Positions 41,734 through 49,924 of a stretch of 64,000 nt of DNA are shown in pieces (position 1 is the stretch's first letter; every line of letters starts with the position of its first letter). Origin of the DNA: Kytococcus aerolatus (GTDB taxonomy: Bacteria > Actinomycetota > Actinomycetes > Actinomycetales > Dermatophilaceae). The stretch is from assembly GCF_900187395.1 (NCBI RefSeq), contig NZ_FYEZ01000001.1, forward strand, positions 930,001 through 994,000. The letters run 5' to 3'. Under the pieces are notes generated by a model. The model searched no databases. It saw only the letters and a list, made by a program, of their open reading frames with translations, and was not told the DNA's origin. The position numbers and the translations under genes were made by a program.

Positions 41734-41761
41734 ATACACCTTACACCGTGGGCTTTACACC
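41734..41761. promoter_or_regulatory. vapBC promoter and iterated operator
   Basis: ATACACC (41734-41740), TTACACC (41741-41747) and TTACACC (41755-41761) are direct repeats. The leaderless -10 TAAGGT of vapB (minus strand, 41738-41743) overlaps the first two. The arrangement suits autorepression by a ribbon-helix-helix protein. Confidence 0.65.
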
Positions 41762-41850
41762 ATGGCACCTCCGGAATGGGGTCAGGCGCCGACCCGTCGA
41801 CCCACCCGACTGGGCCATGATGAGGGGCCATCACCACCCCAGGAGGACGC

Positions 41851-42813
41851 ATGACCACCCACCTCATCCCCCAGGAGACCGGCGCGCCCGGCATCTCCGC
41901 CGAGCGCGAGCCGCGACTCACCGTCACCCCCGGTGCCGGGGACCGCATCACCTTCGAGACCAGCGACGCCGCCTACGCCCAGATGGACGAGGTCCGGGAC
42001 CTGTCGAAGGTCACCGAGCCGCTCAACCCCGTCACCGGGCCCGTGCTCGTCGAGGGCGCCGAGCCGGGCGACGTGCTGGCGGTGACCATCCACGACATCG
42101 AGCTCGGCGAGCACGGCTGGTCGGTCTACATCCCCGGAGCCGGCGCGCTGGCCGGGCCCATGGGGGACGAGTGGTTCGTCCGCCGGGTGCCTCTGGCCGA
42201 CGGTCGCGCCCAGGTGGCCGATGGGGTGAGCGTGCCGATGGCGCCGATGATCGGCTGCATCGGCGTGGCCCGCCCCGGGGGCGAGATGTCCACGGTCATG
42301 CCCTCCTACCCCACCGGCGGGAACATGGACCTCACCGATGCCGCCGTGGGCAGCACCGTGTACCTACCGGTGCAGGTGGCAGGCGCGCTGCTCTACATCG
42401 GCGACCTGCACGCGGTGATGAGCCGGGGCGAGTCCTCGTTCGTGGCCATCGAGGCGGCGGGGCGGGCGACCGTCTCGGTGGACCTGGTCAAGGCCGCCGA
42501 CGTGGTGGTGCCGCTGACGGCCGCTCGCGTGGACACCGGGAACGAGCTGGTCTGCGTGGGGCTCGGCGACCCGGTGCAGGACTCGGTCATCCAGGCCTAT
42601 GAGGCCCTCTTCGCCGTGCTCACCCAGGAGCACGGGTACTCGAAGGACGACGCCTACGCCCTCATGAGCGCCGTGGCGCACACCGAGCTCGGCGGGCCGA
42701 CCGGCTCGCAGGACCCCGACCCCGTGCACCCCTTCCGCAGCGTCGGGGCCGTGACCCTGGCGCGGATCAGCACCGAGTACCTGCGCGGCGGGGCGAAGCA
42801 CCCCGGGGCGTGA
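41851..42813 (+). CDS. Acetamidase/formamidase family protein
   Basis: A 320-aa member of the FmdA_AmdA family, the short (acetamidase-like) form. It has GPVLVEGAEPGDVLAVTIHDIELGEHGWSV, MAPMIGCIGVARPGGEMSTVMPSYPTGGNMDLTD and YIGDLHAVMSRGESSFVAIEAAG, which correspond to blocks of the 417-aa FmdA at 33.3 kb but with low identity, so this is an older paralogue, not a recent copy. It hydrolyses short amides to ammonia and acid, by family. ATG 41851 follows AGGAGG. It stands alone, ending in a terminator. Confidence 0.92.
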   Translation: MTTHLIPQETGAPGISAEREPRLTVTPGAGDRITFETSDAAYAQMDEVRDLSKVTEPLNPVTGPVLVEGAEPGDVLAVTIHDIELGEHGWSVYIPGAGALAGPMGDEWFVRRVPLADGRAQVADGVSVPMAPMIGCIGVARPGGEMSTVMPSYPTGGNMDLTDAAVGSTVYLPVQVAGALLYIGDLHAVMSRGESSFVAIEAAGRATVSVDLVKAADVVVPLTAARVDTGNELVCVGLGDPVQDSVIQAYEALFAVLTQEHGYSKDDAYALMSAVAHTELGGPTGSQDPDPVHPFRSVGAVTLARISTEYLRGGAKHPGA

Positions 42814-42858
42814 CAGGGGGGCGTTGGCCGGCGGCGTGGGCTGAGTGGCAGTCATGAC

Positions 42859-42890
42859 GAGGGGGCTGGGCCACGCGGCCCAGCCCCCTC
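42859..42890. terminator. Bidirectional terminator
   Basis: GAGGGGGCTGGGCC and its exact complement form a 14-bp stem with an ACGC loop between convergent genes ending at 42813 and 42913. Confidence 0.8.
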
Positions 42891-42912
42891 TCACGCGCGG
42901 TCGGCGCCCCCC

Positions 42913-44793
42913 TCAGCGCTGGTTCATGAACTCCCGTGGGCTCAGAGCACGCCCGACGATGCGAACGTCACCCAGCGTCGTCCGGGTCACGGCGTCGAGC
43001 ACGCCGTCCCACTCGTAGCCGCCCACGAGCCAGCGACGGTCGAGGGTGCGCAGCCCACGGTTGCGGGTGTGCGGGTTGCGGGCGACGGGGCAGCCCTCGA
43101 CGTACATCGTCGTGTGCTTGCGGTCGTTGACCACGGCCACGTGCCACCAGCGGTCGGTGCGCAGCTCGTGGCCCCAGTTCGTCAGCCCCTCGCGCTGGGA
43201 GATCGGGTAGGAGACGAACTGCAGCTGGCGCTCCCCGGAAAGGTTCAGCGAGACCACGGGCTCCTCGGCGTCGCCCCCGGTGCCGCCGGCCTCGCCGGCG
43301 CTCCCCTGGCGGGAGAGCAGCGAGGTCCAGGCGTCCCGGTCGGACCAGTCCTGCGGCATCCGGAAGAACGCCTCGATGGTGTAGCCGCGCTCGAGCTCGT
43401 CGTCGTTGAGCGGGGCCCCGGCCACGGTCCGCAGGTAGTCCCCGGCGTCCTTGACCGCACCACCGAAGGCCAGGCTGGCGTGGCCGGGCTGCCCGGGGTG
43501 GAACTCGCCGACGACCTCCACACGACGGCCGTTGCTCACCACCTCCAGGTGGTTCCCGTGGCCGGAGAGGTCCTCGATGCGGGCGGCCCGGTCCAGCGCA
43601 CCCGTGGGCAGCTGGTCCCACCGCCAGTAGGCGAGGGTGTCGCGCACCAGCACCGCCTCGGCCGGGCGGGGCTGCGGGGTGGGCTCCGGCGCGAAGCCCG
43701 CGAAGCGCTCGGCGAAGTCGATCTCGACGCTGAAGCGGTCCGCATCAGAGGTGAGGGTGAGCTCCTCCCGGGCCAGGGCGCAGTCGGCGGCCTCGTTCGT
43801 CTCCAGCCAGGGCACGACGGTCTCGACGTCGATCACACCGCGGGCCAGGTCGAAGCGGTACAGGCGCAGGGCAGCGGCACCGCCGTAGTAGAGCTGCTGG
43901 TAGTTCGCCAGGTGCAGGTGGGTCTCGTGGCCAGCGTCGTTGGTCATGACCGTGCGACCGGTGGGCCAGAAGTGGCCGTTGATGCTCAGGAAGACGTGGT
44001 CGTGGCGGCGGATCAGCCGGTCCCAGACGTCCTGGCCGTAGTCGGAGAGGTGGCCCACGCCGTCACCGTGGTCGGCGTGGATGACGTCGTGGGTGGTGAG
44101 GATGGTGGGCAGGTGGCGGTGGCGGGTGAGAACCGTGTCGGCCCAGGCGAAGCCGGCCTCGGAGAGGCGCCAGTCCAGGGCCAGCACCATCCACTCGCGG
44201 CCGGCGGCGGTGAAGGCGTGGGCGGTGTTGTAGCCGTCGGGGCTCACCGCCAGCACGCCCGGCTCGCGGGTGGAGCGGCCGAAGTGCTGCAGGTAGGGGG
44301 TGCGGCCGCGCTGGTCGGTGGTCGAGGAGTCGACGTCGTGGTTGCCGGTGAGCGTCGAGAAGGGGATGCGGGCGCGGCGGACGATGGACCACGCGTCGTC
44401 GAAGGCGCCCATCTCGTGGGGCAGGCCGCTCTCGGTGAGGTCACCGAGCTGAGCGAGGAACGCCAGGTTGAGCTCGTCCCGGTGGCGGCGGAGGTACTTC
44501 AGCGAGGCCACGAGCGGCTCGGCGACGATCGAGTCGTCGTCGAAGAGGTACTGGGTGTCGGGCAGGACGGCGAGGGTGAACTGGAGGTCGGGCGAGGCGT
44601 GGGGGCCGCGCCGGCCGGGCTTGCCGTGGCCCTGGGGCCCGTGGCCCTCGGACGCGGCGGCGGGGTGGGCGCCGGCCAGCGCGGGTGCGGCGAGCAGGCC
44701 GCTCAGGGCGGCGGTGGACCCACCGGTGAGGAGGGCGCGGCGGGAGGGGGCGGTGGCGGACGTCTGGGCAGGCGGCTGCGAGGGGGTGGTCAT
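42913..44793 (-). CDS. Tat-exported metallophosphoesterase with LamG-like domain
   Basis: A 626-aa exported protein. The Tat signal is SRRALLTGGSTAALSGLLAAPALAGA. The calcineurin-like phosphoesterase domain (about residues 70-300) has LAVLPDTQYLFDD, QLGDLTE, TGNHDVDSS, LTTHDVIH and SINGHFWPT, the usual metal ligands. The C-terminal half (about 395-626) is a LamG/concanavalin-like domain: LAYWRWDQL...GHASLAFGG...YTIEAFFRMP...WWHVAVVNDRKHTTMYVEG. Such proteins act outside the cell on phosphoesters, perhaps while bound to glycans. It lies next to another exported phosphoesterase in the same direction. Confidence 0.9.
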   Translation of the reverse strand: MTTPSQPPAQTSATAPSRRALLTGGSTAALSGLLAAPALAGAHPAAASEGHGPQGHGKPGRRGPHASPDLQFTLAVLPDTQYLFDDDSIVAEPLVASLKYLRRHRDELNLAFLAQLGDLTESGLPHEMGAFDDAWSIVRRARIPFSTLTGNHDVDSSTTDQRGRTPYLQHFGRSTREPGVLAVSPDGYNTAHAFTAAGREWMVLALDWRLSEAGFAWADTVLTRHRHLPTILTTHDVIHADHGDGVGHLSDYGQDVWDRLIRRHDHVFLSINGHFWPTGRTVMTNDAGHETHLHLANYQQLYYGGAAALRLYRFDLARGVIDVETVVPWLETNEAADCALAREELTLTSDADRFSVEIDFAERFAGFAPEPTPQPRPAEAVLVRDTLAYWRWDQLPTGALDRAARIEDLSGHGNHLEVVSNGRRVEVVGEFHPGQPGHASLAFGGAVKDAGDYLRTVAGAPLNDDELERGYTIEAFFRMPQDWSDRDAWTSLLSRQGSAGEAGGTGGDAEEPVVSLNLSGERQLQFVSYPISQREGLTNWGHELRTDRWWHVAVVNDRKHTTMYVEGCPVARNPHTRNRGLRTLDRRWLVGGYEWDGVLDAVTRTTLGDVRIVGRALSPREFMNQR

Positions 44794-44895
44794 GGGCCGG
44801 AACGTAGGAGGTTTCCGTGACCGTGGGATGGCGGGTGGGTGAACGCGCGGATGACGAGCGGATGACGAGGGGCCGGGGCCCGCCCGCCACGCCGC

Positions 44896-45786
44896 TCAGC
44901 CGCGGTCGTGCTGGAGCAGCCAGGCCCGGAGCTCGGCGAGGTGGTCGGTGTTGATCGCGTCCACCCCCGCGGCGAGCAGCTCGGCCCAGACGTTCTCCCG
45001 CAGCCAGATCGTGTCCGGCGTGGCCCAGAAGCGCACCTGCTGCCCACGGGCGTGGGCCTCCGCGACTAGGGCGTGGAGGCGGTCCCGCTGGGTGGCCGGC
45101 ATCGGGCCGATGCCCACCCAGGAGAAGTGGGAGGACCAGCTGGCCGAGACCAGGGGCAGGTCGGCGGCGGTGGCACCGTCCGGCAGCGGGGTGCCCAGAC
45201 GACCGTCGGAGGCGGTCCAGCGAATCGGTGCGTCGAGCACTTGGTTGGCCTGCTGGCCGGAGAGCACCAGGGTCACCGCACCGGGCCGCTCGGTGCCGTT
45301 GCGCCAGGAGGTGAAGGTGCGGCCGTAGGTGGGCAGGAGCTCCTCGAGGAGGGCACGGGCCTCGGCACCACCGGACTTCACGTCCACCAGCAGGCGCACC
45401 GGACGGGCGTGACCGGGGTACACCCAGCCGCCGTTCGCCTCCGCGATGCGGGCCAGCGGGTCGAGGTAGAGCTCGCGCAGGGTGCGGGACGGGTCGGGCC
45501 AGGCGTGGCCGATGAGGAGCTCGTCGCCCTCGAGCCAGACGTCGGCCTCGACGGAGGTGAACCCGTGGGAGAGCGCGTCGAGCAGCGGACGGGCGTGCTC
45601 GTAGTCGTTGTGGGCGTGGGCACGCCAGAGCGGGGTGATGCCCGTGGCGGGCGTGGTGGCCCGGGTGTTTGCGGCGCGAGGGCCGGCGACAGCCCCGACG
45701 TCGGGCAGGAGGGTCAGGGCGGAGGCGAACGCACCACCGGCCAGCAGGGTGCGACGGGTCACGAAGGCGGAGTGCACGGAGGACAT
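44896..45786 (-). CDS. Exported PI-PLC/GDPD-like phosphodiesterase
   Basis: A 296-aa exported protein with a signal sequence containing RR (VTRRTLLAGGAFASALTLL). The mature part is a PI-PLC/glycerophosphodiester phosphodiesterase superfamily barrel: PLWRAHAHNDYEHARPLLDALSHGFTSVEADVWLEGDELLIGH gives the first catalytic His, the E-x-D metal pair and the second His, and later FWATPDTIWLRENVWAELLAAGVDAINTDHLAELRAWL closes the barrel. The likely substrate is a glycerophosphodiester or phospholipid. ATG 45786 is chosen because the signal begins there. Confidence 0.88.
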   Translation of the reverse strand: MSSVHSAFVTRRTLLAGGAFASALTLLPDVGAVAGPRAANTRATTPATGITPLWRAHAHNDYEHARPLLDALSHGFTSVEADVWLEGDELLIGHAWPDPSRTLRELYLDPLARIAEANGGWVYPGHARPVRLLVDVKSGGAEARALLEELLPTYGRTFTSWRNGTERPGAVTLVLSGQQANQVLDAPIRWTASDGRLGTPLPDGATAADLPLVSASWSSHFSWVGIGPMPATQRDRLHALVAEAHARGQQVRFWATPDTIWLRENVWAELLAAGVDAINTDHLAELRAWLLQHDRG

Positions 45787-45905
45787 GCAGGCACCCGAAC
45801 ACAGGCGAGTGACGCAGGGGTGAACGGCATGGTGGTGAGGCCCCACACCCGGCAGTTCCACAAAGTCAGGCGTCGTCGCTGCGAGAGTCCTGTTGCCCGA
45901 AGCCC

Positions 45906-45941
45906 GCTGACTAAATATCATGTGGGTGTCATTTAGTCAGC
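45906..45941. promoter_or_regulatory. abiE operator: 11-bp perfect inverted repeat
   Basis: GCTGACTAAAT (45906-45916) and ATTTAGTCAGC (45931-45941) are exact inverted repeats 14 bases apart, ending 12 bases before abiEi. TATCAT at 45915-45920 is a -10 candidate between the arms. AbiEi antitoxins are known to repress their own promoter by binding inverted repeats, so this is very likely that site. Confidence 0.85.
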
Positions 45942-45953
45942 AGGGGAGGTGCC

Positions 45954-46865
45954 ATGAAGGCCCATGACGCCTTGACGACCTTGGTGGAACTCGGCACCGA
46001 GCAGGACGGCCTGGTCACGACCGCCCGGGCCCGCGAGTTCGGCGTGACCCCCGTGGACCTGAAGCGCCTCACGGACACGGGACACGTGACCCGCCTTCGT
46101 CGAGGGGTGTACGCCCTGCCCTCCGCCCCCCCAGGCCCCCTGCAGGAGCTCCGGGCAGCCTGGCTGGAGGCCAGCGGCCGGGACCGCTCGGGGGCCGAGC
46201 CGCCGGACACGGTCGTGAGCCATGTGTCCGCCGCCGCAATGCACAGCCTGGGCGATCTGATCCCCCAGAAACACGAGTTCACCTCGCCACGACGGCGCCA
46301 GACCATCCACCCGGACGTGACCTTCCACCGGTCCGGCCTGTCCCCGGCGGAGTGCACGATGGTGAATGGCTTGCCGGTCACGACTGTTGCCCGGACCCTG
46401 GAGGATCTCGCGGCCACCACGACTGACTTCGACCACTTCTCCGCGATGGTCAAGGACGCCTTCTCCGCTCCGGGGGTGAGCTTCGGGGCCCTTCTTCGCA
46501 CCCTCGATCGCTGCGCCCCGCACTTCGGCCTGGAGGACCACAGCGAGCTCATGACCGAAGCGTTCGAGCGCGCCGGGACACCCCCCGAGCTGGAGGCACT
46601 CGAGAAGGTCGTACGGCAGGCCGTTCAGCCCATTGCCCGCCGGGCGGCCGAGCATCTCGCGCCCCTGACCGCTGCACTGAAGAACTCGGCGCTCACCGCA
46701 CAACGCTGGGACCGAGCCCTTGCCCCCACACTTGTCGGGCTGAACTCGAGCCTGGCTGACGAGCGTCTTCAGCGCAGCCTCCAGAAACTCGCCGCGGACA
46801 TCACGGCCGCCGAGGCCACGGCAGCACTCGATGACCAAGAGTCCGAGAAGGAGACCCCTCGGTGA
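45954..46865 (+). CDS. abiEi: AbiEi-type antitoxin
   Basis: A 303-aa type IV antitoxin. The N-terminal winged helix is typical: DALTTLVELGTEQDGLVTTARAREFGVTPVDLKRLTDTGHVTRLRRGVYAL. The middle AbiEi domain has VVSHVSAAAMHSLGDLIPQKHEFTSPRRRQTIHPDVTFHRSGLSPAEC and VNGLPVTTVARTLEDLA. AbiEi represses the operon and counteracts the AbiEii nucleotidyltransferase; AbiE systems stop phage spread by abortive infection. ATG 45954 follows GGGGAGG. The gene overlaps abiEii by GTGA. It opens the accessory region; codon use is a little less GC-rich than its neighbours. Confidence 0.93.
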   Translation: MKAHDALTTLVELGTEQDGLVTTARAREFGVTPVDLKRLTDTGHVTRLRRGVYALPSAPPGPLQELRAAWLEASGRDRSGAEPPDTVVSHVSAAAMHSLGDLIPQKHEFTSPRRRQTIHPDVTFHRSGLSPAECTMVNGLPVTTVARTLEDLAATTTDFDHFSAMVKDAFSAPGVSFGALLRTLDRCAPHFGLEDHSELMTEAFERAGTPPELEALEKVVRQAVQPIARRAAEHLAPLTAALKNSALTAQRWDRALAPTLVGLNSSLADERLQRSLQKLAADITAAEATAALDDQESEKETPR

Positions 46866-47794
46866 ACCCCCGCCGCCCCCAGACACCGCAGGCCAGGGCC
46901 CGTCAGCTCACTGACCGGCTGCGCCAGGAGGCGCGCGGCCGTGGTCTGCCCGTCGATCGCCTGCGCAAACAGTTCGTCTTCGCCCTCCTGTTCAAGCGTC
47001 TCTTCGCTGACAACCAGGACGAGTGGCTGCTTCTGGGTGGGAACGCCCTGCTGGTCCGCATCGGCGGAGGCCGCCTCACGCAGGACATCGACCTCGCACA
47101 TGCATCACAGAGCGGTGATCCCCACGCGCTCCTGGAGGATCTGCGCGCCAAGGCCGCCACCGACAACGGTGACGGGTTCAATTTCGAGTTGCTCGACATC
47201 ACCACCCACGACCGCGTCGATGAGTACGGATACGGCACCCGGGCCCACAAGATCCGTGCACGCGCCATGCTGGGCGGCACCCTGTTCGAGCCCTTCTCCA
47301 TCGACGTGACCCAGCGCCGCCATGTCGAGGGACCGGTTGATCGGGTGCGCCCCACCCCTGTCATCGATGACCCGGCGCTCGACGACCTGCCCGCCATCCC
47401 CGTGGCCCCGATCGAGAACCACATGGCCGACAAGGTCTGTGGGATGTACGAGCGCCACAAGCGCGACACACCCTCCACCCGCTGGCGCGACCTGGCGGAT
47501 CTCGTGCGCGTCACCACCGCCCTGAAGATCGACGCAGGGCGTCTCCACCGGATGCTGGCGCACGAGGCCGAACGACGTCGCCTCTCCCTGCCGTCGGCCA
47601 TGGTCTCCCCAGGGCCTCGCTGGGCAGGTGAGTACCCGCGGAACGCCAAGACCTTCGAGGAGTTCCCGGAGGAGTTTTACGCCCTCAACGCCTCGCTGGC
47701 TGCGGCAGGGCGGTGCTTGGACCCCGTGCTCGATGGCACCCGCACCAGGGGCACGTGGGACCCTGCTCGCCAGCGATGGGAGGACCCCGCGTGA
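46862..47794 (+). CDS. abiEii: AbiEii nucleotidyltransferase toxin
   Basis: A 310-aa DUF1814 (AbiEii/AbiGii) nucleotidyltransferase. The catalytic motif is LLLGGNALLVRIGGGRLTQDIDL, with G59-G60 and the metal-binding D75 and D77. A later VAPIENHMADKVCGMYERH supplies the conserved lysine of motif III. The toxin adds nucleotides to an RNA target and halts growth; in related toxins tRNA is the target. GTG 46862 lies inside the abiEi stop. The family call is firm; the RNA target here is unknown. Confidence 0.93.
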   Translation: MNPRRPQTPQARARQLTDRLRQEARGRGLPVDRLRKQFVFALLFKRLFADNQDEWLLLGGNALLVRIGGGRLTQDIDLAHASQSGDPHALLEDLRAKAATDNGDGFNFELLDITTHDRVDEYGYGTRAHKIRARAMLGGTLFEPFSIDVTQRRHVEGPVDRVRPTPVIDDPALDDLPAIPVAPIENHMADKVCGMYERHKRDTPSTRWRDLADLVRVTTALKIDAGRLHRMLAHEAERRRLSLPSAMVSPGPRWAGEYPRNAKTFEEFPEEFYALNASLAAAGRCLDPVLDGTRTRGTWDPARQRWEDPA

Positions 47795-47853
47795 GCGACC
47801 TGAAGCTCTTCCGCATCGAGGGCGGCCGGCCACGCACTGGGCGTTGGACCTGA
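47791..47853 (+). pseudogene. 20-codon remnant starting VSDLKLFRIEGG
   Basis: A GTG inside the abiEii stop (GTGA) opens a frame reading VSDLKLFRIEGGRPRTGRWT and then stops. The first twelve residues look like the N-terminus of DUF91/DUF5655-type putative nucleases, which often travel with restriction systems. The rest of such a gene is absent, so this may be a deletion scar before hsdM. The remaining spacer to 47989 holds a promoter candidate for hsdM and nothing else I recognise. Confidence 0.45.
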
Positions 47854-47935
47854 CCCAGCTGGCCACGGCACCCCTTGCTTGGCTGGTTCCGGTCCTAGCC
47901 CTGGTCTTCGACGCCGGTTTATCTAGGCGTCCCCA

Positions 47936-47963
47936 CTGACACACCCACCCACCGCGCTACCGT
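47936..47963 (+). promoter_or_regulatory. Candidate hsdM promoter
   Basis: CTGACA (47936-47941) and TACCGT (47958-47963) are separated by 16 bases, followed by an AGGAG site at 47981 before ATG 47990. Confidence 0.4.
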
Positions 47964-47989
47964 GACTCCCCGGACTACAGAGGAGACAC

Positions 47990-49924
47990 ATGGCCCCGCA
48001 AGGCTTCGAGGACAAGGTCGCCTTCGTCTGGCGCATCGCCGACCGCCTGCGCGGCACCTTCAAGCAGCACGAGTACGGCTCGGTGATGCTGCCACTGCTG
48101 GTGCTGCGCCGCATGGATGCCGCTCTGGCGGAGACGAAGGACGCCGTCCTGGCGCAGGCCGAGGGCTGGGACACGATCGGCCCGGGGCAGGACAAGCTCC
48201 TCAAGCGCACGGCGGGCCGCCCGTTCTACAACACCTCGAAGCACACGTTTGCCACGCTGCTGAACGACGCCCCGAACCTGCGGGACAACCTGGCCGACTA
48301 CATCGCCCGGCTCTCCCCGGAGGCCGGCCGGGTCATCGAGGCGTACAACTTCGACCCGAAGATCGAGCGGATGGACCGCGACGACATCCTCTACGGGGTG
48401 ATGGCCGACTTCGCGGACCTGGACCTGCGCACCTCGGTGGTCTCCAACGAGGCCATGGGCTACATCTTCGAGGAGCTGCTGCGGAAGTTCTCCGAGATGT
48501 CCAACGAGACCGCCGGTGAGCACTACACGCCGCGCGAGGTCATCACGCTCATGGTGGAGCTGCTGCTGACGGGCAGGGCGCACACCGAGCTGATGGAGAA
48601 CCCGCGCCCGGTCCGCACCGTCTACGACCCGGCGGCGGGCACGGGCGGCATGCTGGTGGGTGCACTGGACCGCATCACCGCGCTGAACGGCCACGCGACG
48701 GTCACCGTGAGCGGCCAGGAGCTGAACGACGAGACCTGGGCCATCGCCCAGTCCGACCTGATGATGCTGGAGATCCCGCCGGAGCGGATGCAGCGTGGCA
48801 ACTCGCTGACGCAGGACGCCTTCCCCACCGAGCGCTTTGACTTCATGCTCGCCAACCCGCCCTATGGCGTGGACTGGAAGAAGTACGCCCAGCCCATCAA
48901 GGACGAGGCGGAGAACCTCGGCATGAGCGGCCGCTTCGGCGCCGGGTTGCCACGCGTCTCGGACGGTTCCTTCCTGTTCCTGCAGCACATGCTGAGCAAG
49001 ATGAAGCCGGGCGGCTCGCGCATCGGCATCGTGCTCTCGGGATCACCGTTGTTCTCCGGGCAGGCGGGCAGTGGTGAGTCGGAGATCCGCCGGTGGATCC
49101 TGGAGAACGACTGGCTGGAGGGCATCGTGGCCCTGCCGGACCAGATGTTCTACAACACGGGCATCAGCACCTACGTGTGGATCCTGACGAACGCCAAGGA
49201 CGAGGCGAGCCGCGGCAGGGTCCGCCTGGTCGACGCCCGGGAGATGGGCACGAAGATGCGCAAGTCGCTGGGTGACAAGCGCAAGGAGTTGCGCCCGGAG
49301 GCCATCGAGGAGATCGCGCAGTTGTACGGCGCCCCGTTCGACGAGTTCGCCGAGGACGCGCGCGTGCGGGTGATGGACCGCAACGACTTCGGCTACCAGC
49401 GCCTGACCGTGGAGCGCCCGATGCGGCGCCGCTGGGAGATCACCCCGGAGCTCGCCGAGGCGTACGAGGGGTTGGACGACCTGGTGGGTCAGCGCTTCGA
49501 GACCGAGAAGGCCCTGGCCGCCGCCCTGCCGGAGATGGACACCAAGGCCCGCAGGGCCGTGTTGAAGGCCGCCTCGCTCCACGACGAGGACGCGCCGGTC
49601 ATCATGAAGAAGGGCGAGCCCGCCCCGGACCCGGACCTGCGCGACCACGAGAACATCCCCCTGCCCGACGGGTGGCTGGACCTGCCCGAGGGCAAGCGGT
49701 ACTCCGCCCTGGAGGAGGCGGCCGAGAACCACCTGCACGAGGAGATCCACCCGTACGTGCCCGAGGCCTGGCTGGACTACAGCAAGACCAAGGTGGGCTT
49801 CGAGATCCCCTTCACCCGCCAGTTCTACGTGTACGAGCCGCCCCGCCCGGTGGAGGAGATCGCCGCCGAGATCAAGGAGCTCGAGCGGCAGATCCAGGAG
49901 TGGATGAAGGGACTGGGGCTGTGA
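47990..49924 (+). CDS. hsdM: Type I restriction-modification methyltransferase subunit
   Basis: A 644-aa N6-adenine methyltransferase. An HsdM_N helical domain (about residues 1-140) precedes the catalytic domain. SAM motif I is DPAAGTGG (213-220), and the catalytic motif IV is NPPY (289-292). YTPREVITLMVELLL and GGSRIGIVLSGSPLFSGQAGSGESEIRRWILENDWLEGIVALP are typical. The C-terminal 150 residues include a coiled-coil end (PRPVEEIAAEIKELERQIQEWMKG) that contacts HsdS. ATG 47990 follows AGAGGAG. The stop overlaps the hsdS GTG. With HsdS it methylates the recognition site. Confidence 0.97.
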   Translation: MAPQGFEDKVAFVWRIADRLRGTFKQHEYGSVMLPLLVLRRMDAALAETKDAVLAQAEGWDTIGPGQDKLLKRTAGRPFYNTSKHTFATLLNDAPNLRDNLADYIARLSPEAGRVIEAYNFDPKIERMDRDDILYGVMADFADLDLRTSVVSNEAMGYIFEELLRKFSEMSNETAGEHYTPREVITLMVELLLTGRAHTELMENPRPVRTVYDPAAGTGGMLVGALDRITALNGHATVTVSGQELNDETWAIAQSDLMMLEIPPERMQRGNSLTQDAFPTERFDFMLANPPYGVDWKKYAQPIKDEAENLGMSGRFGAGLPRVSDGSFLFLQHMLSKMKPGGSRIGIVLSGSPLFSGQAGSGESEIRRWILENDWLEGIVALPDQMFYNTGISTYVWILTNAKDEASRGRVRLVDAREMGTKMRKSLGDKRKELRPEAIEEIAQLYGAPFDEFAEDARVRVMDRNDFGYQRLTVERPMRRRWEITPELAEAYEGLDDLVGQRFETEKALAAALPEMDTKARRAVLKAASLHDEDAPVIMKKGEPAPDPDLRDHENIPLPDGWLDLPEGKRYSALEEAAENHLHEEIHPYVPEAWLDYSKTKVGFEIPFTRQFYVYEPPRPVEEIAAEIKELERQIQEWMKGLGL

